From: Salinicola endophyticus
GTDB lineage: Bacteria > Pseudomonadota > Gammaproteobacteria > Pseudomonadales > Halomonadaceae
DNA length: 32,984 nt
Direction: 5' to 3'
NCBI RefSeq assembly: GCF_003206575.1
Contig: NZ_PZJO01000010.1
Coordinates: forward strand, 1 to 32,984
Both the position numbers and the translations under genes were made by a program. The first letter of the stretch is position 1. Each line of letters opens with the position of its first letter. Shown here piece by piece: positions 18,641 to 26,524 of the stretch. The notes under the pieces were generated by a model, which saw only the letters and a program-made list of their open reading frames with translations, made no database searches and was not told the DNA's origin.

Positions 18641-19411
18641 TCACAGGTTCTGGTAGAACATCCTCGCCGTCATGATGCCGGTGACGACGATGAACAGTGG
18701 TCTGACTACGGCCGAGCCGTTGCGCATGACCAGGTGACTGCCGAGGTAGGCGCCGAGGATCTGGCCGGCGCCCATGGCCAGCCCGATGGCGTAGTTGACG
18801 CTGCCCGCGGCCATGAAGAAGGCCAGCGAGACGACATTGCCGGTCAGGTTCAGGGGCTTCGAGGTCATCGAGGCGTGCTTGATGCTCATGCCCTGCAGGA
18901 TCAGCAGCGAGAAGACCCACAGGGCGCCGGTGCCGGGGCCGAAGAAGCCGTTGTAGAAGCCGATGAGCAGGCCGAAGGCGACCAGGTAGACCGGGGTCGG
19001 CATGACCTTCCGGGCCGGCAGGTCCCGGCGCAGCTGCTTCGAGAACAGGGTGTAGAGCAGGATCGCCAGCATCAGGAACGGGATCAGGGTGTCGAGCAGC
19101 GCGTGGGAGGCGATCAGCGCCACGCCGGTGCCGGCCAGGGCGCCGAGCGCGGTGAACAGCATGCCGCCGATCACCAGCTCCCGGTCGAGCTGGCCATGGC
19201 GCAGGTAGGTGGCGAAGGAGGTTGCTTCGCCGATGCTGGCCTGCAGCCGGTTGGTGCCCAGCGCGATCGAGGGCGGTATGCCCAGCAGCAGCATGGCGGG
19301 CAGGGAGATGAGCCCGCCGCCGCCACTGATGGCGTCGATGAAGCCGGCGACAATGGCGACGACGAACAGCGTGAGCAGCAGGTGTTCGCTCAGGAAGGTG
19401 AAGACGGTCAT
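18641..19411 (-). CDS. TSUP (TauE/SafE) family membrane exporter
   Basis: This 256-aa membrane protein has about eight hydrophobic segments in two repeats. The N-terminal VAGFIDAISGGGGLISLPAML and the internal GFYNGFFGPGTGALWVFSLL are the paired TSUP signatures. The family exports small sulfur-containing anions such as sulfite or sulfoacetate. Its ATG overlaps the upstream dioxygenase stop by 4 bp. The pairing suggests export of sulfite released by the dioxygenase, which is inference. Confidence 0.9.
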   Translation of the reverse strand: MTVFTFLSEHLLLTLFVVAIVAGFIDAISGGGGLISLPAMLLLGIPPSIALGTNRLQASIGEATSFATYLRHGQLDRELVIGGMLFTALGALAGTGVALIASHALLDTLIPFLMLAILLYTLFSKQLRRDLPARKVMPTPVYLVAFGLLIGFYNGFFGPGTGALWVFSLLILQGMSIKHASMTSKPLNLTGNVVSLAFFMAAGSVNYAIGLAMGAGQILGAYLGSHLVMRNGSAVVRPLFIVVTGIMTARMFYQNL

Positions 19412-20247
19412 GCCTCGAGCCCCCGGTCATTGACGGTGATCCGGTCCATGACCCGTAGCGCGCCGTGGTAGTCGTTGACCGCATGGTGGTGGACGAGGCG
19501 GTTGTCCCACAGCGCCACCATATCTTTTTCCCAGGTGAGCCGGAAGGTGAACTCCGATTGGGCGATACGCTCGGTGAGATAGCGGATGAGGGGCTGGCTC
19601 TCTTCCCGAGTCATGCCCTTGAAGGCCAGGGCGTGCTCCTCGTTGATATAGAGCGCGCGCTTGCCGCCTCGCGGGTGTCGCATGACCGCAGGGTGCACGG
19701 CGCGGTAGGTATCCGCCTCGCTGCCGCTGAAGTTGGTCAGGTGCTGGCCCCGTTGGGTGGCATGGACATCGGAGGCGAACTCGACCTCCTGGTTTTCCAG
19801 CAGCGCCTGCAGCCCCTCGGAGAGCGAGTGAAAGACCGCCTCGGCGTTGCTGAACACGGTATCTCCGCCGAGGGGCGGCGTTTCTCGCGCGGTCAGGAAG
19901 GTATAGTCCGGCGGTGTCTCCAGATAGGTGGAGTCCACGTGCCACTTACCGCTGAAGTTTTGCCGCTGCGTCGGGGTTTTGACGATCTGCACGATCTCGG
20001 GGTAATCCTCGATCCCCGAGGCGAAGGGGTATTTGGCAATCTCGCCGAACTGGCGTGCCAGGGTGAGATAGTCGTCGTGGGAAAAGCACTGGTTTCTGAG
20101 AATCAACACCTTGTAATGCAGCAGCTCATTTTTCAATAGCGCTGCCAAGGGGGCATCGATATCGCGCACTTGAATGCCGCGCACTTCTCCCCCCATATGG
20201 GAGCCGGTCGGTAGGATCTCATAACCCCATTGCGTGATCGTATCCAT
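19408..20247 (-). CDS. TauD/TfdA family 2-oxoglutarate-dependent dioxygenase
   Basis: This 279-aa Fe(II)/2-oxoglutarate oxygenase is close to taurine dioxygenase. The iron ligands are H103 and D105 in WHVDSTYLE, and the distal His lies at about H255 in the HHHAVNDYHG segment. Arg residues of LRVMDRI bind the co-substrate carboxylate. The family hydroxylates sulfonates, which then break down to an aldehyde and sulfite, but also other acids, so the substrate is open. AGGAAAA precedes the ATG at 20247; longer frames upstream have no family match. First gene of a two-gene operon with the TSUP exporter. Confidence 0.88.
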   Translation of the reverse strand: MDTITQWGYEILPTGSHMGGEVRGIQVRDIDAPLAALLKNELLHYKVLILRNQCFSHDDYLTLARQFGEIAKYPFASGIEDYPEIVQIVKTPTQRQNFSGKWHVDSTYLETPPDYTFLTARETPPLGGDTVFSNAEAVFHSLSEGLQALLENQEVEFASDVHATQRGQHLTNFSGSEADTYRAVHPAVMRHPRGGKRALYINEEHALAFKGMTREESQPLIRYLTERIAQSEFTFRLTWEKDMVALWDNRLVHHHAVNDYHGALRVMDRITVNDRGLEA

Positions 20248-20760
20248 GGTTTTCCTGTGGCGTTTTGCTGGGCGCGTGCCGGCATGGCCGCGCGCAAATG
20301 CCTGCCGATGGCGCGGGGCGACTCGTTGCGTGGCACGGGGTCGACATCGGGAAAACCGGGGTCTTGTTAATGGCGCTTGGGCTATCCCTGATATCCATGG
20401 TCTAGCGCCGTCGGTGGGCGCAGATGACACAGGAGTCTCATGAGCTCAATGAGCGCCGATTATCGGTTCTGGTGTGTCGAGTATTATCGTTGGTGTTAGA
20501 TGACGGGGCGCTAGTCTAGAGTTGGCACTCAGGCTTTTCAATCATACATCAGAGTCGATTTATGTAAGATAAATCCTACAATCTCGCGGGATAACCAAAG
20601 CGTTCAACGATGAGTGATAGATATCGTCTGATAATAACGATAGAGCGATATTCTGGCGTGTCGCGGCGCTGGCAGGTGGCGATGAGGGCGTCGCGCTGCT
20701 GGTCTTTCTGGAGCAGGAGGCCAGCAGCGTTGGTTGGCGCCGTTCCCGCGCCGGCGCCGC
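20248..20760. other. Gene-free stretch between the dioxygenase operon and the integrase
   Basis: There is no convincing gene in 513 bp. The part near 20437-20453 (CTCAT-7 bp-ATGAG dyad, with a TGAGCTCA core) is a candidate operator for the leftward dioxygenase operon. From about 20460 the sequence becomes AT-rich, and an ATATCG/CGATAT dyad sits at about 20622-20652. The junction of chromosome and mobile element should be here, but I found no trustworthy attachment repeat. Confidence 0.4.
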
Positions 20761-22092
20761 TCAGGGCGCCGTGGCGTCGTAGCCGGGCCAGGGCACGAGG
20801 GGGACGCTGAGGTCGTAGACATCCATCATCGCTGCCGAGCGGTGGCCGCTGGCTTCGAGCTTGTCGTGGCGGGTGCCGGCGGTGTCGGTGATGCCGCGGC
20901 GCTTGAGGTCGTGCAGGCCGAAGCGCTGCTCGGGGCGGATCACGCGTTCGGCGATGGCGAGCCGGATGAAGCGCTGCCAGGCGCTGTCGAGGCTCGATTT
21001 CTGCAGCGCGGCGCCGTCGGCGGCGACGATCAGCGGCCGGGCGGCGGCGTCTTTGGGTACCGGCAGGGCACGGGCGCGCCACAGGGCGTCCCGGTGGCGG
21101 GTGGCGGCGTCCCAGGCGTGGCGCAGGCGCGGGTACCAGCGGATCACGCTGTCGCGGCTGCCCTTGCGGCGGTTGGTGTGCACGCCCGCCGGGGTGTGGT
21201 GGGCGTCGGTGAGGGTGACCACTTCGATACCGCGCAGGCGGCAGATATAGGCCAGCTCCATCACGATCCAGAGATAGGGGGCGCAGGCGCCGGCTTCACC
21301 CCGGCGGCGCTGGCCGCGCTCGCGGGCGAACTCGGTCAGCGCGGTCACGGTCTCCAGCTCGGGCAGCCGGCGGCGGCGGCGTTCGCGGGCGGCTTCGACG
21401 CCGCGGGCCGGGTTGGTGTCGCAGTAGCCACGGTTGATACCCCAGCGGAACAGCCGGCGCAGGTAGCGCAGCAGGTGGTTGGCCTTGGCCGGGGTGCCGT
21501 CGCTGGCGATGCGGTCGACCAGACGCTGGACCAGCGCCGGCTGGAACTGGCGCGTGGGCAGCTCGCCCAGGGGCTTGCCCAGCTTGGTCGGCATCTCGAT
21601 CAGCAGCTTGCGGCACCAGGCGTAATCCTGCTGGGTGCGCGGGGCGAGCTGCTGGAACTGCTCGGCGGCGTGGAAGGCGGCGGCGAGATAGGCCAGCGAG
21701 TCGCGGTCGAGCCCGTCGCGATCGGCGGCGATCTGGCGCAGCTCGTCCAGGGTCGCCTGGGCGTCGGCGACGTTGCGCCGGCGCAGGCGGTTGGCCTCGT
21801 CGCGGTACTGCCGATACCAGCGCCCGCGGCCGCGGGCATCGAAGTAGATCCCCGGCGGCAGCCGCGACTGGTCGATATGCGCGGGGATCGCCGGATGATG
21901 GCGCCGGCGGCCGCTCTCGCCAGCGTGATCGGCCTTGCCGCGGCTGCCGGCGGTATGGCGCGCTTCACCGCGGCTTCGGGCGGTGTGGAGAGCTTCGCCG
22001 CGGGGCTGGGCGGCGTTATCAGCGGCACCGCGGCTTCGGGCGGTATGGCGCGCTTCGCCGCGGGGTTGGGCGGCAGTATCGGCAGCGGGCAT
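20761..22092 (-). CDS. int: Tyrosine recombinase (phage-type integrase)
   Basis: This 443-aa site-specific recombinase should integrate and excise the element. The catalytic set is R287 (ICRLRGIEV), H394 and R398/R399 in HDLKRRGIT, H417 in ASGHRS and the nucleophile Y426 in MDVYDLS. The usual HxxR box reads H-D-L-K-R-R, a form I recall from other phage integrases. An N-terminal Arg/Ala/Gly-rich tail of about 60 residues holds a 20-aa tandem repeat. A PGIYFDARGRGRWYRQ arm-binding-type domain and a SAM-like core-binding domain follow. AAGGA lies about 9 bases before the ATG. It is last in the leftward operon. Confidence 0.93.
   Translation of the reverse strand: MPAADTAAQPRGEARHTARSRGAADNAAQPRGEALHTARSRGEARHTAGSRGKADHAGESGRRRHHPAIPAHIDQSRLPPGIYFDARGRGRWYRQYRDEANRLRRRNVADAQATLDELRQIAADRDGLDRDSLAYLAAAFHAAEQFQQLAPRTQQDYAWCRKLLIEMPTKLGKPLGELPTRQFQPALVQRLVDRIASDGTPAKANHLLRYLRRLFRWGINRGYCDTNPARGVEAARERRRRRLPELETVTALTEFARERGQRRRGEAGACAPYLWIVMELAYICRLRGIEVVTLTDAHHTPAGVHTNRRKGSRDSVIRWYPRLRHAWDAATRHRDALWRARALPVPKDAAARPLIVAADGAALQKSSLDSAWQRFIRLAIAERVIRPEQRFGLHDLKRRGITDTAGTRHDKLEASGHRSAAMMDVYDLSVPLVPWPGYDATAP
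21937..22086 (-). repeat. 60-bp tandem repeat in the integrase N-terminus
   Basis: Two 20-codon units with consensus AADxAAQPRGEAxHTARSRG (codons 3-22 and 23-42) are followed by a half unit (codons 43-52). They are near-identical at DNA level. The unit adds a basic, probably disordered tail before the normal integrase fold. Confidence 0.9.
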
Positions 22093-22178
22093 GGTGGCGT
22101 CCTTGTTCTGGTTCGGGTCTGGTTCAATTCCGGTTCAGATCGGGGTCAAGTCCGGTTCGAGGCGCGTGACGCGCCAGG
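22093..22178 (-). promoter_or_regulatory. Integrase leader with degenerate GAACC repeats
   Basis: On the minus strand this 86-bp gap contains about four imperfect copies of a GAACCGGA/GAACCAGA-like word, ending in an AAGGA ribosome site. A similar series (CGAACACGAATCCGAAC) lies before the internal ATG at 22912. It may be a binding region or simply repeat-derived spacer. Confidence 0.3.
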
Positions 22179-22469
22179 TCACAGCACCTGGCGCGGGTCG
22201 AGGGTGTCGTTGGCGGCGGGGTCGCCGAGCCCACCGGCCTGGTTGATCAGGTCGAGGGTGGTCCAGGGGCCGCGGCGGCCGTGGAACACCCGCACGCCCT
22301 GTTCACGCAGACAGCGGGCGATATCCGCCGGGCGCTGGTAGCCGGTGATCTGGCGCAGCGCCTCGCAGCCGAGCACGCCGGAATGCGGGCCGGTGTCGGA
22401 GCCGCATGAAGCGCCGAGGTTGGCTTTTCGGCTGGCGTCGGAGCCGCCAATAGACAGATCAGCGCACAT
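22179..22469 (-). CDS. DUF4224-like phage protein
   Basis: This 96-aa protein has a C-terminal half reading LRQITGYQRPADIARCLREQG followed by a short beta/turn segment (VRVFHGRRGPW). This resembles DUF4224, a small domain found beside integrases in Pseudomonas-type prophages. The N-terminal 35 residues are Gly/Ser-rich and not informative. A strong GGAGG lies 7 bases before the ATG. It overlaps the C4 protein gene by 11 bp, and the integrase follows after an 86-bp leader. It may be an excision or DNA-binding accessory factor, which is inference. Confidence 0.65.
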   Translation of the reverse strand: MCADLSIGGSDASRKANLGASCGSDTGPHSGVLGCEALRQITGYQRPADIARCLREQGVRVFHGRRGPWTTLDLINQAGGLGDPAANDTLDPRQVL

Positions 22470-22674
22470 GGCGTTGCCTCCGTTCGCGCAGCGACTGGCA
22501 GTCGATGCAGGTTTCGCTCCAGGGCGCGGCAGCGCGCCGGGCGGCGGGAATCTCTTCGCCGCAGTCGGCGCACTCGTCGGCGCTGGCCTGGGCCTCGGGC
22601 AGCCGGTGGCGGGCCAGCGACTGGGTGAGATGGCGCTCGATCACAGCAAGGGCGTTGTCGGCAAGATCAGCCAT
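22459..22674 (-). CDS. TraR/DksA-type C4 zinc-finger protein
   Basis: This 71-aa protein has C35-x2-C38 and C56-x2-C59 (ECADCGEEIPAARRAAAP then CIDCQ), the pattern of the short TraR/DksA family common in P2-like phages and F plasmids. TraR binds RNA polymerase in the secondary channel and mimics DksA plus ppGpp. The N-terminal helix (ADLADNALAVIERHL) fits. AGGAG lies 7 bases before the ATG. It overlaps the preceding small gene by 8 bp and the following one by 11 bp. Confidence 0.85.
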   Translation of the reverse strand: MADLADNALAVIERHLTQSLARHRLPEAQASADECADCGEEIPAARRAAAPWSETCIDCQSLRERRQRHVR

Positions 22675-22972
22675 GGGTCAGCTCCTGGACATGCTGGCCA
22701 TCGCGGTAGGCGCAGCGGTGGTGGGTGACGGCCTGGCGCAGGGCTTCTTCGCTGTCGAAGGCGATCACCAGGGCGTAGCGGTGGCGGGTGGCGCCGCTGG
22801 CATCGCTGAGCACGGCCAGCTCGCCCGCCTCCTGCAGGGTGCCGCGGGCGATCTTCTCGGCGCCGCTCCTGGCGTGGGCCGGGTGCTGGCTCGGGGTCAA
22901 GGTCGTGGTCATGGTCTGGCTCCTGTTCGGATTCGTGTTCGGGTTCGTGTCCGGGAGAATTGTCTGAGTCAT
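22667..22972 (-). CDS. Small element protein of unknown function
   Basis: This protein has 101 aa from the ATG at 22972, or 81 aa from a second good start at 22912 (AGGAG 9 bases upstream). The 22972 start lies 13 bp after the replication gene stop and also has GGAG. The additional N-terminal residues are an Asn/Pro/Thr repeat (TNPNTNPN), so the shorter form may be the real one. The core ends with YALVIAFDSEEALRQAVTHH, a compact alpha/beta-like segment. No family recognised. It lies between the replication initiator and the TraR-like gene, a spot where P2-like phages hold small accessory genes. Confidence 0.65.
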   Translation of the reverse strand: MTQTILPDTNPNTNPNRSQTMTTTLTPSQHPAHARSGAEKIARGTLQEAGELAVLSDASGATRHRYALVIAFDSEEALRQAVTHHRCAYRDGQHVQELTHG

Positions 22973-22985
22973 GGGTCGCTCCGGG

Positions 22986-25439
22986 TCAGTGGGGCGCGGG
23001 CAAGCCGTCACCGGCGCCTGGCCTCGCGGGCGGGGCGGCGGTGGCGGGCCTGGGGGTGTGTGGCGGTTGGCGCCGGGCGAGGGCGCGGATCAGGCGCTGC
23101 TCGAGATCGGCGTTCTCCACCTCGGCGCGGGCGGCTTCGCTCGCGCGCCATTCGCGGTAACGGGCGAGCTGGGCCTCCAGCTCGTCTGGGGTCGGCGCCC
23201 GCGGGGTGAGCAGATGGCGCGGCAGCGTCGTCAGGGGTTGAGACGCGGGGTCCGTACAGCTCGGACCGGCTTCGGGGTCCGTACAGTTAGTGACACAAGT
23301 CCAAGGGTCGGCGGCTGCGCCGCCTCCCGAAAATTCGCCAGACACCCCGCCCACGGCCAGGCGGCGCTTGGGGCGCACCTCCCAGCGGTAGAGGCGGGTG
23401 AGGTATTCGGCGGCATGGCCGCGGCGGTCGCTGACCACCAGCCCCTTGGGCACGCGAACCTCGTCGCCGTAGCGGCCGCGTTCGATCAGCCCCGGGTTGA
23501 CCTCGCCGCTGGCGTGGCTGACGTCGTCGCCGGCCTGGGCGCGTCGGAAGGCGGGGATCGACCACGGCTTGATCGGCTGCAACTTGCGCGGCGCGTTGGG
23601 CCCGCCCATCAGGCGCAGGTAGCGGTCCCACTGGCCGGCCAGGGCGGCGGCGCGCACCCGGTGCAGCACCCGAGCGATGCTGGGGCGCGGGCGGGTGGCG
23701 GCTTCCCACTGCTGCAGGGTGTCCGCCTGGCGTTCGGTCAGCCGGCGCACCTCGCGCCAGACGGTGACACTGGGCAGGCCGAGGAACTGGAACTGGCGGA
23801 TGCCCCAGGTCGCCGCCCACGCCTCGATGCGCGGGGCGGCGTCGGTCAGCGCCTGGCCGTAGCGGTCGAGGTGGTCGCCCTCGACCCCGGCGCGGGCGAA
23901 CTGCTCGCCGTTGAGGTTCTTGGAGATGTACTTGGCCACGTAGCCGGCGGCGGTGCCGCGGGCGGGGTCGATGGTCTCGGCCTTGAAGCGCGCGTGGGTC
24001 TTCTGCCCGCCGCGGTCGTAGAGCTCTTCCGGCGACTCCGCCTCGGCGTAGCCGCGCAGGGTCTCGGTCACCGCCGCGGCGTGTTCGGGCTTGGCCCAGA
24101 CCAGCAGGTGCCAGTGGGGTGTGCCGTCGTGGTGTGGCTCGACCACGCGGATGCCGTAGAGGCCCCGGCCCTCCCGGGCCAGGGCGGCGCGGGCCCGGGC
24201 CCACAGCGCCTGCAGATGCTGCTGGGCATCGCGCGGGGTGCTGCCGTCGTACTTCGGGTTGCGCTGGGCGCTGGCGGCGAGCACCGGGTGGAAGCGGCTC
24301 GGCGCGGTCAGGGTGAAGAAGAGGCCGACGTGGCCCAGACGCCGCGCTTCGACCTCGGTGTCGCGGATGCGCAGCATCAGCTCGGCGCGGCGGTGGTCCG
24401 GGTTGGCCAGCCCCAATTCAGCCAGCTCGGCCAGGGTGTAGGTCTGGCCTGCCTGGTTGATCGCCTCCAGCGTCTCCAGCAGGGCACGATTGCGCACCTT
24501 CTGGGCCCGGCGACGGGTGAGGGTGAGCTCGCTGCAGTAGATGCCTGCACGTTTGTGCACTCGGCGCGCTTCGCGCAGCACCTGCTCCAGGCGCCGCCCG
24601 GCGAGACGCCGCAACTGACGCCGCCACCAGCGCTCGCAGCTCAGCCGGGCGAGCTGGGACGCCGGCTTCAAGCGCAGGCTGGGCGGGGCGATACCGTGGC
24701 GGCGAGCGCGGGCCCGGGCGCGTTCCAGCGCCAGGGTGTCGGCCACCGCCAGGGTCATCAGCGGGGCGCGCTGCCAGGTGAAGAGAGACAGCAGCGGCAC
24801 GCCGGGGCGCGGCGGGGTCAACGGGTTGGGGCCGCGGGCGATGCGGGCGGCGCGGGCCCGGGCCTGGGCGGAGAGGGTCGCCCCCGGCAGCGGCGAGAGG
24901 CGGCGCGGCGGCGGCAGCAGCCCCAGACGCTGGCGGCGGTTGTGGCCGGCGATATTACCGACGAGCTGGTGGCGCACGTCCTCCACGCCCCGGGCCTGGG
25001 CGCGGGCGTAGTCGATCAGGGCATCATCGTCGTGGCTGGCGTTGAAGGCGCCCAGGGTCAGGCGTGTCTCGACCGTCTCCAGCCAGGCGCAGCCGGCGGC
25101 GATGCCGTCCAGCGGCGTCTCCCCCTGGCGGCGGAGCTCCGCGAAGGCGCGGCGCAGGTCGGCGGCCAGGGTCGGAAAGCGCCGGCACACCCGCTCCGGC
25201 TCGATCAGCCCAGCGGCCCGGCGCGCCAGCCAGCGGTTACCGGCGGCGTTGCCGTGGCGGCGGGCCACGGCGACGAAGCCGGCGGCCAGCGCCTCGGCCA
25301 GGGTCGGCAGGCGCTCGAAGAAGCCCTGGCGCCACTGCCGGCACTCGGGGGTGCCGAAGGTGCGGGCAGTCTCGAGGGCGCAGGAAGTCTCGAGGGTGCA
25401 AGACGTCTCGAATGTGCAGGAAGTCTCGATAGCGCTCAC
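22986..25439 (-). CDS. P2 gpA-like HUH replication initiator endonuclease
   Basis: This 817-aa protein resembles phage P2 replication protein A, which nicks the element origin and starts rolling-circle replication. The HUH box is H442-W443-H444 within EPHHDGTPHWHLLVW. The twin catalytic tyrosines are Y500 and Y504 in YVAKYISKNL, downstream as in the family. The N-terminal helical half (residues 30-330) matches the gpA type. Residues 4-27 are a 6-aa tandem repeat (ETSCT). A perfect copy of the repressor dyad lies within codons 294-298. In P2 the nick site is inside gene A; I could not locate one here. It overlaps the upstream 142-aa gene by 4 bp. Confidence 0.9.
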   Translation of the reverse strand: MSAIETSCTFETSCTLETSCALETARTFGTPECRQWRQGFFERLPTLAEALAAGFVAVARRHGNAAGNRWLARRAAGLIEPERVCRRFPTLAADLRRAFAELRRQGETPLDGIAAGCAWLETVETRLTLGAFNASHDDDALIDYARAQARGVEDVRHQLVGNIAGHNRRQRLGLLPPPRRLSPLPGATLSAQARARAARIARGPNPLTPPRPGVPLLSLFTWQRAPLMTLAVADTLALERARARARRHGIAPPSLRLKPASQLARLSCERWWRRQLRRLAGRRLEQVLREARRVHKRAGIYCSELTLTRRRAQKVRNRALLETLEAINQAGQTYTLAELAELGLANPDHRRAELMLRIRDTEVEARRLGHVGLFFTLTAPSRFHPVLAASAQRNPKYDGSTPRDAQQHLQALWARARAALAREGRGLYGIRVVEPHHDGTPHWHLLVWAKPEHAAAVTETLRGYAEAESPEELYDRGGQKTHARFKAETIDPARGTAAGYVAKYISKNLNGEQFARAGVEGDHLDRYGQALTDAAPRIEAWAATWGIRQFQFLGLPSVTVWREVRRLTERQADTLQQWEAATRPRPSIARVLHRVRAAALAGQWDRYLRLMGGPNAPRKLQPIKPWSIPAFRRAQAGDDVSHASGEVNPGLIERGRYGDEVRVPKGLVVSDRRGHAAEYLTRLYRWEVRPKRRLAVGGVSGEFSGGGAAADPWTCVTNCTDPEAGPSCTDPASQPLTTLPRHLLTPRAPTPDELEAQLARYREWRASEAARAEVENADLEQRLIRALARRQPPHTPRPATAAPPARPGAGDGLPAPH
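24546..24559. promoter_or_regulatory. Repressor-operator-like dyad inside the replication gene
   Basis: TGCACGTTTGTGCA is identical, base for base, to the dyad at 26900-26913 in front of the repressor gene. It codes ordinary residues (VHKRA region) of the replication protein. Possible roles are a roadblock or silencer site for the repressor, or a site near the replication origin. Confidence 0.55.
25359..25430 (-). repeat. 18-bp tandem repeat at the start of the replication gene
   Basis: Four units of 18 bp code IETSCT, FETSCT, LETSCA and LETART (codons 4-27). The GAGACTTCCTGC core is nearly constant. It sits before the gpA-like fold begins. Confidence 0.9.
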
Positions 25440-25864
25440 GGCTCACCTCGTTCGATCAGCCCCAGCCAGTGGCGGGCCCCGGGGATATCGCCGCGATCCA
25501 GCGCGCGGCGGGCATTGGTGGCCAGCGCCCGGCTGGGGTGCGGCGCCGAGCGCTGGCCCCGCAGGCTGGCGTGGAGCGCCTGGGCATAGCGGCTCATGCG
25601 GCCGATGGCGGCACGAATCGCCCGGCGCTCAAAACGGTCGAGGGCAGCAATGGCGGCCTCGGCATCCCGCGGGTGCAGCCCGGCGCTGGCGACGATCGCC
25701 TTGCGCTCGCCCAGCTTCAGCCCGGCCCACAGCGCCGCCAGATCCTCATCGGCACAGCGCGCGTGCAGCTCGGCGCGCAGGGCACCGAAGCCGGCGCGGC
25801 CGTCCGGCTGGACGTCGGCGGCGGGGGGCTGAGCGGAAAGCGAGGTGGATTCGGGAGCGCGCAT
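25436..25864 (-). CDS. 142-aa element protein upstream of the replication gene
   Basis: No family is recognised with certainty. The protein is Ala/Arg-rich and mostly helical: a disordered N-terminus of about 25 residues, then FGALRAELHARCADEDLAAL, a second helical block AAIAALDRFERRAIRAAI, and a C-terminal ARRALDRGDIPGARHWL resembling a helical hairpin. GAGG lies 6 bases before the chosen ATG. The stop overlaps the replication start (ATGA), so the pair is likely co-translated. Small proteins in this place in P2-like phages are often replication accessory proteins; here that is inference only. Confidence 0.65.
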   Translation of the reverse strand: MRAPESTSLSAQPPAADVQPDGRAGFGALRAELHARCADEDLAALWAGLKLGERKAIVASAGLHPRDAEAAIAALDRFERRAIRAAIGRMSRYAQALHASLRGQRSAPHPSRALATNARRALDRGDIPGARHWLGLIERGEP

Positions 25865-25872
25865 GGCGGACC

Positions 25873-26436
25873 TCACGGATGCCGGGGCGTGGTGCGCGGG
25901 GGCGTGGCGGATGCCGCGGCGTCGGCAGCGGCGTCTGTGTCGTCGCGCTCAGCGTCCCGTGACGGCAACGGCGCCATCGCCGGGGCCGGGCGGTAGGGCA
26001 GATGCGCCGCCAGACGTCGTGCATAGCCCGGATTGGGGATGCCGCTGGGGCTCACCGTCTCCAGCACCACGTAGTCGCCCTGGCCGGTCCAGCCGCAGGG
26101 GCCGAAGGTGCAGTGCAGATAGGCCATCCGGTAGTCCGGCAGCAGCTGCTTGGAGGAGCGCACCCGGCAGCGGGAGTGGCACGCCGGGCAGCGCCACTGG
26201 GGGCGCGTCTCGTCGGTCTCCTTCTCTGCCACCGCCTGCTGGCGGGCGAGCTGGGCCGCCGGGGCGAGGGCCGAGGGCGTGGTGGTCTTGCGCACGCTGT
26301 GCTGCGCCTGACCGCACCAGCCGCAGGCGGGCTCGGTGCACTGCTGGTAGCTCAGATCAGGCCCGCCCGGCAGATGCCGGGAGTGGCGCAGCCGGCTCGG
26401 CGCGCCGCATTCAGGGCAGGTCCAGAGATTGCGCAT
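25873..26436 (-). CDS. Double Ogr/Delta-type zinc-finger transcriptional activator
   Basis: The 187-aa protein contains two copies of the Ogr/Delta zinc-binding domain. The first uses C7, C10, C33 and C38; the second uses C83, C86, C109 and C114. Both have exactly C-x2-C-x22-C-x4-C. P2 Ogr is a single-domain late activator. P4 Delta is a tandem of two and turns on late promoters of satellite and helper. The tail (about 145-187) is Asp/Ala/Pro-rich and probably disordered. The linker between domains is about 40 residues. GAGGTGAG precedes the ATG. Its target promoters were not found in the window, which agrees with a role on helper genes. Confidence 0.87.
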   Translation of the reverse strand: MRNLWTCPECGAPSRLRHSRHLPGGPDLSYQQCTEPACGWCGQAQHSVRKTTTPSALAPAAQLARQQAVAEKETDETRPQWRCPACHSRCRVRSSKQLLPDYRMAYLHCTFGPCGWTGQGDYVVLETVSPSGIPNPGYARRLAAHLPYRPAPAMAPLPSRDAERDDTDAAADAAASATPPRTTPRHP

Positions 26437-26524
26437 CGGCGCTCACCTCATGAAAAAAAGACAGATGGAGATCGACAGGGCGAGGGCGGCGGGCGAAGAC
26501 GTGATCCCGCGCCGGGAGAACGCC

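Noticed and set aside
22971..25589. An 872-aa open frame on the plus strand
   Set aside because: It is a GC-driven shadow antisense to the gpA-like replication gene, whose HUH and twin-Tyr motifs prove the minus-strand reading.
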